From contig JACQQZ010000038.1 of the NCBI GenBank assembly GCA_016206755.1, positions 1-9,971 of the forward strand: 9,971 nucleotides of DNA, read 5' to 3'. The notes beneath the pieces are model-generated. The model was not told the DNA's origin. It was given only the letters and a program-made list of their open reading frames with translations, and ran no database searches. Below are positions 1 to 6,748 of the stretch, in pieces; positions within the stretch are counted from its first letter, which is position 1; the number at the start of each line of letters is the position of its first letter. The DNA is from Candidatus Omnitrophota bacterium. Lineage in GTDB: Bacteria > Omnitrophota > Gorgyraeia > 1-14-0-20-64-10 > JACQQZ01. A program made the position numbers and the translations under genes.

Positions 1-1325
1 ATGTAGATGTTGTCGGAGAGAACCCAGCCGGGCATGATCTCATTGTATGCGGGAGAGATTCCGTCGTAGCGGACGGCCGGCGAATTGACCAAAGAAAACG
101 GAAAACGAATCCGCTGCGGCAGACAAGCCACACCGGAAGCAAAGATGGTGTACGGGGACTGGGAGAAATCAGCCGGGTATTTGATATTCACACCCAATCC
201 GAAAAATGCCCCTTCCCCGGGCCAGATCTCCTGGTCCGGCGCCTTGGCCGTGTGGTTGGAACCGACGTTGGCGCCGTAACCGACATTGCCCTTGCCTTCC
301 GGCCAGAGCGCCGCGATCAAAAGCGACTGGTGGTGGAACCCGACGAATGGTCCCAGCAAAGATGCCGTGACCTCGCCTTCGGCGACGCCGGTGTTTGGCC
401 CTAAGATGGAAGCCGTCACCAGACCGTGGCGCTCCACGTGGGAATGCTCGGTCATGAGCGTCTGGTCGACGAGCGCCTGCGTTGCCGCCTCAGAACCCCA
501 CTGTAAAATGGAGTTCTTGACGATGGCGCCGCTTGCCACTTCGGTGCGCTCTTCGGAATTGCTTAAAATGGTTGAATCTTGAATCAATTGCGCGGCGTCA
601 ATGCGCGCGCCTTGGCCGATGTAGGCGTTGCGAACGGTCGGGGTGTTGCGGACAACCGCCCCTTCCTCGACAATACCGAAATCGGCCGTCACCAACTGCC
701 TGTAGGCGTCGAGACCTTCGGCATACCGCCTGAGGAGCCCTCTGTCGCCTCGGGAGCGTGACAGCACCCAAGCCCCTTCAACCGTCAGCTCCGCATACAA
801 ACCGACTTCGCGGCCGCCGGTTTCAATGGCGATGGGGATCTCCTGGCCGTTTCCGAAATTGGCCTTTGGACCGGACGCCAGAATGCCGACATCCATGATG
901 ACGGCTCCCTTTTTGACAACGGTCCTGGCCAGCGTGGAAACGCGGCGGATCAAGCATTCGTCGCCGATGGCGCAATCTTCCAGGCGGGAATCGTAGACGC
1001 CGGCGGAATACTCGATGTCCGGCTGCAGGGTGATCGTTTTAGAAAACCTGCCCAGAACCACCGTGCCGTAGAAGGAAGAGTTCCAGACGCGCTTGGGATC
1101 AAACCCGGCGGCGGCGTAAACTTGCTTCCAATCTTTGGCGCAATTGCCCTGTTTTTTGAGGGTAGAAATCTGAGAAGCGGTCAGCGGCTTGACTTTGGCG
1201 CCATCGTGCGCCGCAGAGAATCCCTTTTTGCCCCAGCTTTGCTTTGCCTTCTGAATCCCGCCGACGAGGGCAGATTCCTTGGCGGCCTGCCTTAAAGCCG
1301 CCACGACATCATAGGATGGAATCAC
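1..1325 (-). CDS. DUF4954 family protein, left-handed beta-helix (partial, 3' end outside window)
   Basis: I translated this frame by hand from position 1325 to position 1: about 441 codons with no stop. The protein matches the DUF4954 family as I remember Bacteroides members. An N-terminal 'PLTASQI..LKKQG' segment precedes a W-N-S-S-F-Y-G-T strand. Later come FGNG (about 157-160), ETGGRE (168-173), a GPF..HHQSLLIA segment (326-338) and a GSNHTAK segment (355-361). Between about residues 90 and 340, short irregular hexapeptide-like turns (A-x-I-G-x-x, V-V-K-K-G-A) suggest a left-handed beta-helix like those of nucleotidyl- and acyltransferases. The family has no assigned reaction, and a sugar-nucleotide or acyltransfer role is only inference. 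The proposed GTG start (1325-1323) overlaps the nagB TAG by 1 nt, which implies translational coupling. There is no clear Shine-Dalgarno sequence, and a second in-frame GTG at 1304 is possible. The C-terminus is missing. Confidence 0.85.
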   Translation of the reverse strand, partial: MIPSYDVVAALRQAAKESALVGGIQKAKQSWGKKGFSAAHDGAKVKPLTASQISTLKKQGNCAKDWKQVYAAAGFDPKRVWNSSFYGTVVLGRFSKTITLQPDIEYSAGVYDSRLEDCAIGDECLIRRVSTLARTVVKKGAVIMDVGILASGPKANFGNGQEIPIAIETGGREVGLYAELTVEGAWVLSRSRGDRGLLRRYAEGLDAYRQLVTADFGIVEEGAVVRNTPTVRNAYIGQGARIDAAQLIQDSTILSNSEERTEVASGAIVKNSILQWGSEAATQALVDQTLMTEHSHVERHGLVTASILGPNTGVAEGEVTASLLGPFVGFHHQSLLIAALWPEGKGNVGYGANVGSNHTAKAPDQEIWPGEGAFFGLGVNIKYPADFSQSPYTIFASGVACLPQRIRFPFSLVNSPAVRYDGISPAYNEIMPGWVLSDNIY

Positions 1326-2092
1326 TACTGGAGGACCAGAACGCGCGGCTCGGCCGGATACTCGCGGGTCAGCTTGACGGCAGCGGCCTTGTCCGTCACA
1401 ATGACGGCTTTTGGATGGAGCTGGACGATCGTCGCCGGAACCATGGCCGTGATCGGGCCTTCGCAGGTTTTTTGAATCGCTTCGGCTTTCCCTGCGCCGC
1501 TGGCCAAAAGGAGGAGCTGGCGGGCATCCATGATCGTTCCGATGCCCATGGTGATGGCATACTTGGGAACTTCGTTCATTGACTTGAAGAAGCGCGCATT
1601 GTCCGCTCGCGTCCGCTCATCGAGCGTCTTGACGCGCGTGCGGGAACCCAAAGAAGAGCCCGGTTCGTTGAACGCGATGTGTCCGTTGGAGCCGATCCCC
1701 AAGAGCTGCAGGTCAATTCCACCGGCCTTGACGATCTGCTCCTCGTACCAGCGGCAGAATGCGGGGATGTCCTTGGCCATGCCGTCGGGAACATGGACGT
1801 TCTTCGGATTGACATTGATCTGCTTGAAGAGATTTTCCCACATGAAGAAGTGATAGCTCTGATCGTGCTCGTGGGCAAGGCCGACGTATTCATCCAGATT
1901 AAAAGTGGTCGCGCGGGAGAAGTCGAGCCCTTCATTCTTGTGCATCCGGATCAATTCTCTGTAAGTGCTCACGGGAGTGCTGCCGGTGGCAAGACCCAAG
2001 ACGCACTTCGGTTTGCGGCGGACGACTTCAGCGATCAGCTCGGCGCCTAATCTGGCCATCTGTTCCGGCGTTTCTTTGATGATGACTTCCAT
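1325..2092 (-). CDS. nagB: Glucosamine-6-phosphate deaminase
   Basis: This cytoplasmic enzyme converts glucosamine-6-phosphate to fructose-6-phosphate and ammonia, which feeds amino sugars into glycolysis. The 255 residues match the short NagB form. Visible motifs are the phosphate loop LGLATGSTP (32-40), FNLDEYVGL (64-72) with the catalytic base Asp67, and GIGSNGHIAFNEPGSS (132-147) with His138 and Glu143. TMGIGTIMDA follows, and QLHPKA lies near the C-terminus. The position of E. coli Asp141 is Asn136 here, a substitution I recall as common in Gram-positive-type NagB. The E. coli-style C-terminal allosteric extension is absent. The ATG is fixed by AAGGAG 10 nt upstream. The gene follows a likely promoter at 2204-2232 and is overlapped by the DUF4954 gene, so the two probably form a small transcription unit. 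Confidence 0.97.
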   Translation of the reverse strand: MEVIIKETPEQMARLGAELIAEVVRRKPKCVLGLATGSTPVSTYRELIRMHKNEGLDFSRATTFNLDEYVGLAHEHDQSYHFFMWENLFKQINVNPKNVHVPDGMAKDIPAFCRWYEEQIVKAGGIDLQLLGIGSNGHIAFNEPGSSLGSRTRVKTLDERTRADNARFFKSMNEVPKYAITMGIGTIMDARQLLLLASGAGKAEAIQKTCEGPITAMVPATIVQLHPKAVIVTDKAAAVKLTREYPAEPRVLVLQ

Positions 2093-2102
2093 GGCAAAAG
2101 GA

Positions 2103-2108
2103 CTCCTT
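2103..2108 (-). promoter_or_regulatory. Shine-Dalgarno site of nagB
   Basis: AAGGAG on the minus strand, with a 10-nt gap to the ATG at 2092. It supports that start over any internal one. Confidence 0.8.
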
Positions 2109-2138
2109 TTTCGTTTTTGTGTGTATGGATTATGCTTC

Positions 2139-2148
2139 GGCAGCGCTG
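2139..2148. promoter_or_regulatory. 10-bp perfect palindrome in the nagB leader
   Basis: GCAGCGCTGC reads the same on both strands and lies in the roughly 105-nt untranslated leader of nagB. It could be an operator half-site pair or a small hairpin. A 10-bp palindrome can also occur by chance in DNA of this composition, and it does not match a NagC- or DasR-type operator that I know. Confidence 0.25.
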
Positions 2149-2203
2149 CAACAACAAGAGGTGACTGGGACTACCAACAGCGGAACCTGCCTGATGGAGT
2201 TTA

Positions 2204-2232
2204 AGTTAACATGATGGAAACGTGCCTGTCAA
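2204..2232 (-). promoter_or_regulatory. Sigma70-like promoter for nagB-DUF4954
   Basis: On the minus strand, a perfect TTGACA (2232-2227) is followed by 17 nt and then TTAACT (2209-2204), which matches the -10 consensus at three of six positions. Transcription would begin near 2197 and leave a leader of about 105 nt before nagB. The -35 box overlaps the TGA stop of the upstream reductase gene (2231-2229). This is the only gap of more than about 70 nt in the window, which supports a separate transcription start. The weak -10 is the main doubt. Confidence 0.55.
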
Positions 2233-3152
2233 GCGGGAATCAGGGTCAGGAGGCCTTTCAGGCGCCGGACCCACCCTGCTTCCTCCATCGTCTTCATGCG
2301 CCGCAAACCGGCTTCGAGGCCGGGCAAAGGATGCTGGAACTTTCGCTCAAAGAGCGAGACATCCAGGGAAGCATCGGCAGGACGCGGGGCTTTGAGCGTG
2401 GCCTCTTTGAGAAGGCCGGGCCGGACAGACCGCAGATCTTTCCCGAAAACGCGCAGGACTGTTTGAGCAAAGTCATGGCGGCTGCAGCGGGTTTTCCCGG
2501 CGACGTGAAAAATGCCGGGGGTTGGATTTTTCAATAAAATGGCCACGGCATCCGCCAGGTCATTGGCCAGAATCGGCGACCAGTACATGTCGGTAAAGGC
2601 CGTGGCGGGGCGCTCCGGGGTGGCCGTCAAAATGCGCTCGGCAAAACTGTGCTTATCCTGGGCATTCCATCCGTAGAGCGTGGTGCGGGCAATCGTGGCT
2701 GTTGGGCAAACATCCAACACAAACTGCTCCCCTTCCCATTTGGTCCATGCGTAAACCCCCAGCGGATGAGGAAGATCCTCTTCCGTGTACATCCCTTTCT
2801 GTCCGTCAAAGACATAATCGGTGGAGATATAAATCAGATCGGCTTTTATTTCTTGGGCAGCTCTGGCCACCTGCTCCGTCGCCGCCGCGTTGATCAATCG
2901 AGCGGCAATCGGGTCATCTTCACAGCCGTCCACGCCGGTCATGGCCGCCGCATGAACAATGGCCTGGGGCCGGGTCTCTTGAATGACACGGGAGATTTCT
3001 TCCGGATCCGCCAAATTCATCTTCACGGCGGCGTACGATTTGTCGAGAATGGGGTGGCCGCAGGCGGCGGCGAGGAGATCAAACGAAGCGGAGTGCTGCA
3101 GAAGGAAGTTGGCGCCCAGCAGCCCGCTGGCGCCGGTCAGCAGAACGCGCAC
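2229..3152 (-). CDS. RmlD-like NAD(P)-dependent sugar-nucleotide reductase (extended SDR)
   Basis: The protein has 307 residues, close to the roughly 300 usual for dTDP-4-dehydrorhamnose reductases. The Rossmann nucleotide loop is TGASGLLG (6-13). HAAAMTGVDGCE (67-78) corresponds to the RmlD HxAAYTxVDxxE region. STDYVFDG (110-117) is the family hallmark, and the catalytic pair is Tyr134-x3-Lys138 in YAWTKWEGE. The C-terminal RPADASLD (257-264) fits the RmlD substrate-domain motif. RmlD reduces dTDP-4-keto-L-rhamnose in the cytoplasm, but sequence alone cannot separate this from related SDRs, including those with MAT2B-like regulatory roles. No rmlA, rmlB or rmlC is visible here. The start is GTG, 6 nt after the preceding stop and without a clear Shine-Dalgarno sequence, so it probably depends on translational coupling. 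Confidence 0.85.
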   Translation of the reverse strand: MRVLLTGASGLLGANFLLQHSASFDLLAAACGHPILDKSYAAVKMNLADPEEISRVIQETRPQAIVHAAAMTGVDGCEDDPIAARLINAAATEQVARAAQEIKADLIYISTDYVFDGQKGMYTEEDLPHPLGVYAWTKWEGEQFVLDVCPTATIARTTLYGWNAQDKHSFAERILTATPERPATAFTDMYWSPILANDLADAVAILLKNPTPGIFHVAGKTRCSRHDFAQTVLRVFGKDLRSVRPGLLKEATLKAPRPADASLDVSLFERKFQHPLPGLEAGLRRMKTMEEAGWVRRLKGLLTLIPA

Positions 3153-3158
3153 TGGGGG

Positions 3159-3797
3159 CTAGGGCCTTTGGCTGCCGTGAGAAGGATCGGCACCATGGCC
3201 TTCGGGCCTTTCCTCGAGAGGCGGGCGCTCCTTGGGCATCGGCCCCGCCAGGCGATCGGACTTGCCGTCAAAATCCTCGTCGACGTCAATGGCAATGGGC
3301 TGGAGAATGCCGGGCATATTCGGATCGGTTCGCCCCTCTCCTTTCTCTCCATAAAAAGACCACAGATCCGGCGTGCCGTCAAAATTCTTGTCCATCACCG
3401 CCCATTTCTTTCTTCCATCTTCCGTGTACAAAATCCACAAGTCGGTTTTTTCATCAAAATTGAGATCGCCCCATTCCTGAAGAATCAGATGGTTGCGCTC
3501 GCGGCGCCAGAAATCTTTTTTTCCATCGTGATTCCGGTCGGCGGATACGAAAGCAAACGCATTCTCCTTGCCTCCCTCCGCAGGCGTGTACTGATAATCT
3601 CCCCACACATCCGCCTTGCCGTCTCTATTCCGATCGTTTTCAAAGTGAACGGGCTTTTTGCCGTCCCATGTGATCCACTGATCCACCTTGCCGTCGTTGT
3701 CGGTGTCTTTGGTCTCGACGCGGGGATCCTGCGCGCAAACGGCGCTGGGGGCAAAAGAGGCCGACAGAATGCACGCGGCCATCCAAAAAAATTTCAC
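3159..3797 (-). CDS. Secreted protein with six Asp-rich calcium-loop-like repeats
   Basis: The protein has 212 residues. A type I signal peptide (1-22) ends VCA before QD. The preceding Cys lacks a proper lipobox, so this is probably not a lipoprotein. The mature part is built on a repeat D-x-[ND]-x-D-G-x-x-D-x-W at about 31-41, 55-65, 87-97, 111-121, 136-146 and 173-183. The fourth copy has Glu for Gly and the last ends in Leu rather than Trp. Such loops resemble EF-hand, dockerin and thrombospondin type 3 calcium sites, so calcium binding outside the cytoplasm is likely but unproven. The C-terminus is rich in Pro, Glu and Arg. Translation starts at GTG, overlapping the preceding TGA as GTGA, so it is coupled to the HAMP gene. 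No enzymatic domain is visible; a structural or adhesive role is plausible. Confidence 0.8.
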   Translation of the reverse strand: MKFFWMAACILSASFAPSAVCAQDPRVETKDTDNDGKVDQWITWDGKKPVHFENDRNRDGKADVWGDYQYTPAEGGKENAFAFVSADRNHDGKKDFWRRERNHLILQEWGDLNFDEKTDLWILYTEDGRKKWAVMDKNFDGTPDLWSFYGEKGEGRTDPNMPGILQPIAIDVDEDFDGKSDRLAGPMPKERPPLEERPEGHGADPSHGSQRP

Positions 3798-4237
3798 CTG
3801 CCCTGCCCCCTCACCTTCTGATTGTCGAGAATCTGATTGATCAGAAGCGCGACGTCCTTGAGCTCGTCATACCTGCGCAGCTCCAGAGGAGCCAAGTCAA
3901 ATTCCCCGCGGGCCATCAGGCGCAGGTAGCGCTTGATGCGAACCAGCGGTCCGGCCACATGATGGGAGACGACAACCGACACAAACATGGCCAGAGGAAT
4001 CAGCAGCAAAAATCCAAGAAGCAGGCGCAGATAAATCACCTTGAGAATGCCCTGCAGCCGCCCTTGGGGATAGACGCCGGCCAGGCGCTCCACGAGCTGG
4101 CTCCATCCGGTGATGTAGATGATGGCAACGGCCACCACCAGCATGGCCAGCATAAAGCCCAAAACCGTGACGATGTACTTGCTCTGGATGGACCGGTCCG
4201 TCAAAAACTGCGCGCGGCGAATTTTATTCAGATCCAT
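3794..4237 (-). CDS. Two-TM membrane protein with a HAMP domain and no output domain
   Basis: The protein has 147 residues. A short cytoplasmic N-terminus leads to TM1 (about 21-43), a short external loop of about 25 residues (44-68), TM2 (about 69-91) and a HAMP-like segment (about 92-140). The HAMP segment shows the conserved Pro97, a G-E-F-D turn (111-114) and a D-E-L motif (124-126) that opens the second helix. HAMP domains normally pass signals from a sensor to a kinase, cyclase or methyl-accepting domain. None follows here, because the stop comes straight after the second helix. It may be a stand-alone adaptor that works with another protein, or a truncated receptor. The start is fixed by a strong Shine-Dalgarno sequence. 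Its stop overlaps the next gene as GTGA. Confidence 0.8.
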   Translation of the reverse strand: MDLNKIRRAQFLTDRSIQSKYIVTVLGFMLAMLVVAVAIIYITGWSQLVERLAGVYPQGRLQGILKVIYLRLLLGFLLLIPLAMFVSVVVSHHVAGPLVRIKRYLRLMARGEFDLAPLELRRYDELKDVALLINQILDNQKVRGQGR

Positions 4238-4241
4238 GATT

Positions 4242-4248
4242 CCTCCTT
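4242..4248 (-). promoter_or_regulatory. Strong Shine-Dalgarno site of the HAMP gene
   Basis: AAGGAGG on the minus strand lies 4 nt before the ATG at 4237 and overlaps the TAA stop (4249-4247) of the PDZ gene. It decides the start codon and suggests that the two genes are translated from one message. Confidence 0.75.
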
Positions 4249-5125
4249 AACCTTCTGTAGGACGTTGAATGAAAATATGACGACGTAGGGTCAACACCAA
4301 ACCTTTATCCTTGGAGCGCGACTGCATCACTGTGTTGCGCGCGGAAGCCAGCGGGAGATAACGGGTGGGATGCCCGTTTAAGAAATGAACGATGTCTCCC
4401 TGCTGCAAACCTGCCGGATGTCCGCCTTCCAAAACCCGAGAAACACTCAAACCTTGCGGGCTCATTTCCATTTCAAACCCAGGCCAAGCGTGCTTGCCCG
4501 CAATCAAGGACGCCTTGCGTTCAATCGTAACCTTGACCGTCGTTTCGGGCAACCCCAAAAGACGCTCAGCGGCAACAGAGGCGGGCTGATACGCCATGGA
4601 TTCCCCCCAAATGGCCACGATGCCGTCGCCGGCATGCAATCCGGCTTGAAAGGCGACGCCCTCCGGCCGGACCGAGGCGACCACGGGAAAACGTCCCGTG
4701 GATTCCAACTGCAAGCCATACTTTTGCAGTTGGGTTTCGGGATTGATCACAGACCAGCCCTTGTTCATCTTCTGGCGGCGTTCCTCGGCCCGCCGAATGG
4801 CGTCGCGGGCTTCCTCAAATTCAGGATTCAGTTGAAGCGCCTTTCGAAACAAAGCCGCGGCGGCGTTGATGTCGGCTTCGGCCAGGGCCTCATTGCCAAG
4901 ATAAACATAGTTGCGTTCCGGATCGTCAAAAAATATCTCGTCGATGGCGCTGCGCAACACCGTGCGCTCGCCATCCACCGTGCTCAAGACCACGCGGTCC
5001 AGGTGTTCCTCCACCACCAGGCCTTTGAGCCGTTCCCCGGAGGTCAAATAGATCTCATCCGCATGGGCAGTCAGCGGCCCAATACAGAGACAGAGAACCG
5101 CCAAAATAGATAAGAGGCGCAGCAT
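4247..5125 (-). CDS. Secreted protein with N-terminal beta domain, TPR-like segment and two PDZ domains
   Basis: Counted from the ATG at 5125, the protein has 292 residues. The signal peptide (1-22) ends AHA before DE. Residues 23-68 form a small beta domain that begins E-I-Y-L-T-S-G-E-R-L-K-G-L-V and resembles the short domain found before TPRs in some exported proteins. A TPR-like helix pair (about 73-106) contains A-L-F-R-K-A-L-Q-L-N-P and is followed by a charged helix. PDZ1 (about 136-204) has the turn G-V-A-F-Q-A-G-L-H-A-G-D, and PDZ2 (about 216-283) has G-H-P-A-G-L-Q-Q-G-D. No protease catalytic residues are present, so it looks like an exported scaffold or substrate-recognition protein. 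The chosen start lies 4 nt after the upstream stop. In-frame ATGs at 5149 and 5212 would overlap that gene and put the signal peptide too far inside. Confidence 0.82.
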   Translation of the reverse strand: MLRLLSILAVLCLCIGPLTAHADEIYLTSGERLKGLVVEEHLDRVVLSTVDGERTVLRSAIDEIFFDDPERNYVYLGNEALAEADINAAAALFRKALQLNPEFEEARDAIRRAEERRQKMNKGWSVINPETQLQKYGLQLESTGRFPVVASVRPEGVAFQAGLHAGDGIVAIWGESMAYQPASVAAERLLGLPETTVKVTIERKASLIAGKHAWPGFEMEMSPQGLSVSRVLEGGHPAGLQQGDIVHFLNGHPTRYLPLASARNTVMQSRSKDKGLVLTLRRHIFIQRPTEG

Positions 5126-5129
5126 GGGA

Positions 5130-6068
5130 TCAGCCGGCCAATTTTTCATAAGTCTCATAATGGTGGACCGCAATGCCGCCGAAGCTTTTTTTGGATTGAA
5201 ACGCCCGAACAACCTTCGCGATCTCGCCTAAAAAATAATCTTTCGATGTTCCGCCGAACGTAATGTAGGCCGGAAAAAGATCCGGCTGAGTTTCCTGCCC
5301 GACAAAAACCGATTTTCCGGCTTGTTCCGCAGTGTCAATTTCATTGCGCGAAATAGCGATGGTACCGTCCGCACCGTCGGCGTAATTGCGATACGCCATG
5401 ACGGTTAAGATGTCCGCCAAGTCAAGAATGTGATGGGACGGGGCTTTGACGGCTCCGTGCCATTCGATGCGATATTCATCATCGTCATACCAAAAAGGAA
5501 CATCAACGCCCAATTTTAACGCGCGCCCAGGCCCCAGGCGCTGCGCAATTTTGAAATGGAGATCCAAGAAGCCGCCCAGCAAACGGGCCGGATGCTCCGT
5601 CCAGCCGCGGGTGAGCAGGTAAGGCTCAATGTCGGTGTGAATGCCGTCAAAACGCTCCTCGGGACGGCTCGAGGCGTTGAAGACGATCACGGAATCCATC
5701 CACTGCAAAGTCAAGTGATGGTAGCGGGACAATGCCCAACGCGGGTCGCCGGCCAGGGCGTGAATTTCAATCCCTTGCGCATGGGCATTTTTGTTCAGCG
5801 CGCGAAAATTTTCGTTTTCATTTTCTGAAATTTGATAGGCGGACACAAACAAGCAGGCAATGTTCTGTTTCCGGCAGAATTTGAGGAGGCGCTCTTGAGA
5901 GCGCGGAGAGGCGATGAGGCGGACATCCCAGACCCACATGGCCATCGGTGCGGCAGGCGGGACAGCGTCGCTGCGCCCCGCCGAAGCGATGAAGGCCAAA
6001 AGAAGAATCCAGCGAAGCGTTTGGATGCCAGCCGATCGGGGGCGCCCATTATTCCAATGCGATGTCAT
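5130..6068 (-). CDS. Secreted TIM-barrel glycoside-hydrolase-like protein (paralogue of the gene at 8654-9971)
   Basis: Counted from the ATG at 6068, the protein has 312 residues. A signal peptide (hydrophobic core about 19-30) is followed by a barrel that begins M-W-V-W-D. The likely active-site strand is DGIHTDIEPYLL (141-152). Its Asp/Glu pattern recalls the DxxDxDxE motif of GH18 enzymes, with Glu148 as candidate acid. LGVDVPFWYD, ADILTVMAYRNY, VFVGQETQ (244-251) and FGGIAVHHYETY (296-307) match strands of the barrel encoded at 8654-9971 one by one. A role in hydrolysing or remodelling an exported polysaccharide is inferred; I cannot assign a named GH family. The protein ends straight after the last strand, with no binding domain. 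The chosen start overlaps the upstream stop by 20 nt. An upstream in-frame start at 6131 is possible but would give an implausibly long n-region. Confidence 0.75.
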   Translation of the reverse strand: MTSHWNNGRPRSAGIQTLRWILLLAFIASAGRSDAVPPAAPMAMWVWDVRLIASPRSQERLLKFCRKQNIACLFVSAYQISENENENFRALNKNAHAQGIEIHALAGDPRWALSRYHHLTLQWMDSVIVFNASSRPEERFDGIHTDIEPYLLTRGWTEHPARLLGGFLDLHFKIAQRLGPGRALKLGVDVPFWYDDDEYRIEWHGAVKAPSHHILDLADILTVMAYRNYADGADGTIAISRNEIDTAEQAGKSVFVGQETQPDLFPAYITFGGTSKDYFLGEIAKVVRAFQSKKSFGGIAVHHYETYEKLAG

Positions 6069-6732
6069 CGAAATACAGAGTTCCCTGCCCTTTGCCGTCC
6101 GGGAAAGCATCCGATTCAAAACTAAAAGCAACGGAGCTCATTTTACCATGATCAACGAAGAAGACGTCCAGCGGGACAACCGCCTTCTGCCATTCCTGGG
6201 TAACCTTTCCGGCCGGCAGATACTTGCCGATCTCTTCGGATTTGACGGAATCGCCGATCCGGTCCCAGTGCTGATCGGCCACGCCCACCATGAAATTCTC
6301 CCCGCCTCCTTCTCCGCGAACCCAGAACGTGATCGCTTTGTAAGGGGACGCGTCCAGATATTCCTCGGGGCTCTGTTCGGCGGCGGCATCGGCTTCGGCT
6401 TCGCCTTCCTTGGGCGCCACCAAATGTCCGGGCTTTTTGACAAGCGTGTAATAGCCGCACCAGCCGCCCATGCCGTAAGGGCCGCCTTCGTTTTGCTTGT
6501 CATAGCGAAGGAGCAAGACATTGGTCTTCTTTCCCTCGATGGCATCCTGCCGCCGGCTGACCATGGATTTGGAGGGGGCTTTCTGGAAAACGTTGGCCCT
6601 GGCTCCGATGCGATTCTTGATTTCATCCCCCTCAAAATCATCGATGAGGAGGGGCGCAGCCCAAACCTGAGTTTGAAGAAAAACAGCCAAAAATGCCGCG
6701 GCCGCCGGCTGAAAAAAACAGTTCTGTTTCAT
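6049..6732 (-). CDS. Secreted single-module carbohydrate-binding-like protein with acidic insert
   Basis: The protein has 227 residues. A signal peptide (about 1-26, ending VWA-AP) precedes one beta-sandwich-like module that starts LLIDDFEGD, a common opening of CBM11- and CIA30-like jelly rolls, and ends TLYFDDIALE. Shared with its neighbours are GGPYGMGGWCGYYT (83-96), F-W-V-R-G, F-M-V-G-V-A-D, GDSVK (160-164), KYLPAG and E-W-Q-K-A-V-V-P-L. No catalytic residues are evident, so binding to a glycan is the natural inference. The oddity is an Ala/Glu/Pro-rich insert (about 106-124) between the GGWCGYYT strand and the next strand that the paralogue at 6803-7423 lacks. The ATG is fixed by GGAGGAG 5 nt upstream. 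A 51-nt hairpin lies directly before that site. Confidence 0.8.
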   Translation of the reverse strand: MKQNCFFQPAAAAFLAVFLQTQVWAAPLLIDDFEGDEIKNRIGARANVFQKAPSKSMVSRRQDAIEGKKTNVLLLRYDKQNEGGPYGMGGWCGYYTLVKKPGHLVAPKEGEAEADAAAEQSPEEYLDASPYKAITFWVRGEGGGENFMVGVADQHWDRIGDSVKSEEIGKYLPAGKVTQEWQKAVVPLDVFFVDHGKMSSVAFSFESDAFPDGKGQGTLYFDDIALE

Positions 6733-6737
6733 ATCAT

Positions 6738-6744
6738 CTCCTCC
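6738..6744 (-). promoter_or_regulatory. Strong Shine-Dalgarno site next to the hairpin
   Basis: GGAGGAG on the minus strand lies 5 nt before the ATG at 6732. Only 4 nt separate it from the hairpin arm that ends at 6749, so the hairpin could affect ribosome access to this gene. Confidence 0.8.
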
Positions 6745-6748
6745 AATC

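Noticed and set aside
2139..2148. NagC- or DasR-type operator upstream of nagB
   Set aside because: The GCAGCGCTGC palindrome does not match the AT-rich NagC site or the TGGTCTAGACCA-like DasR site, so no regulator can be named.
3159..3797. Lipoprotein signal at Cys21 of the calcium-repeat protein
   Set aside because: The residues before the Cys are S-A-V, which do not fit the lipobox pattern; cleavage after VCA by signal peptidase I fits better.
2649..3821. 390-codon open frame on the plus strand
   Set aside because: It runs antisense across three well-supported minus-strand genes. Its product shows no recognisable domain and mirrors their codon pattern, so it is a shadow frame.
4385..5113. 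242-codon plus-strand open frame
   Set aside because: It is antisense to the PDZ protein, which has a signal peptide, a TPR-like segment and two PDZ turns; the plus-strand product has no coherent features.
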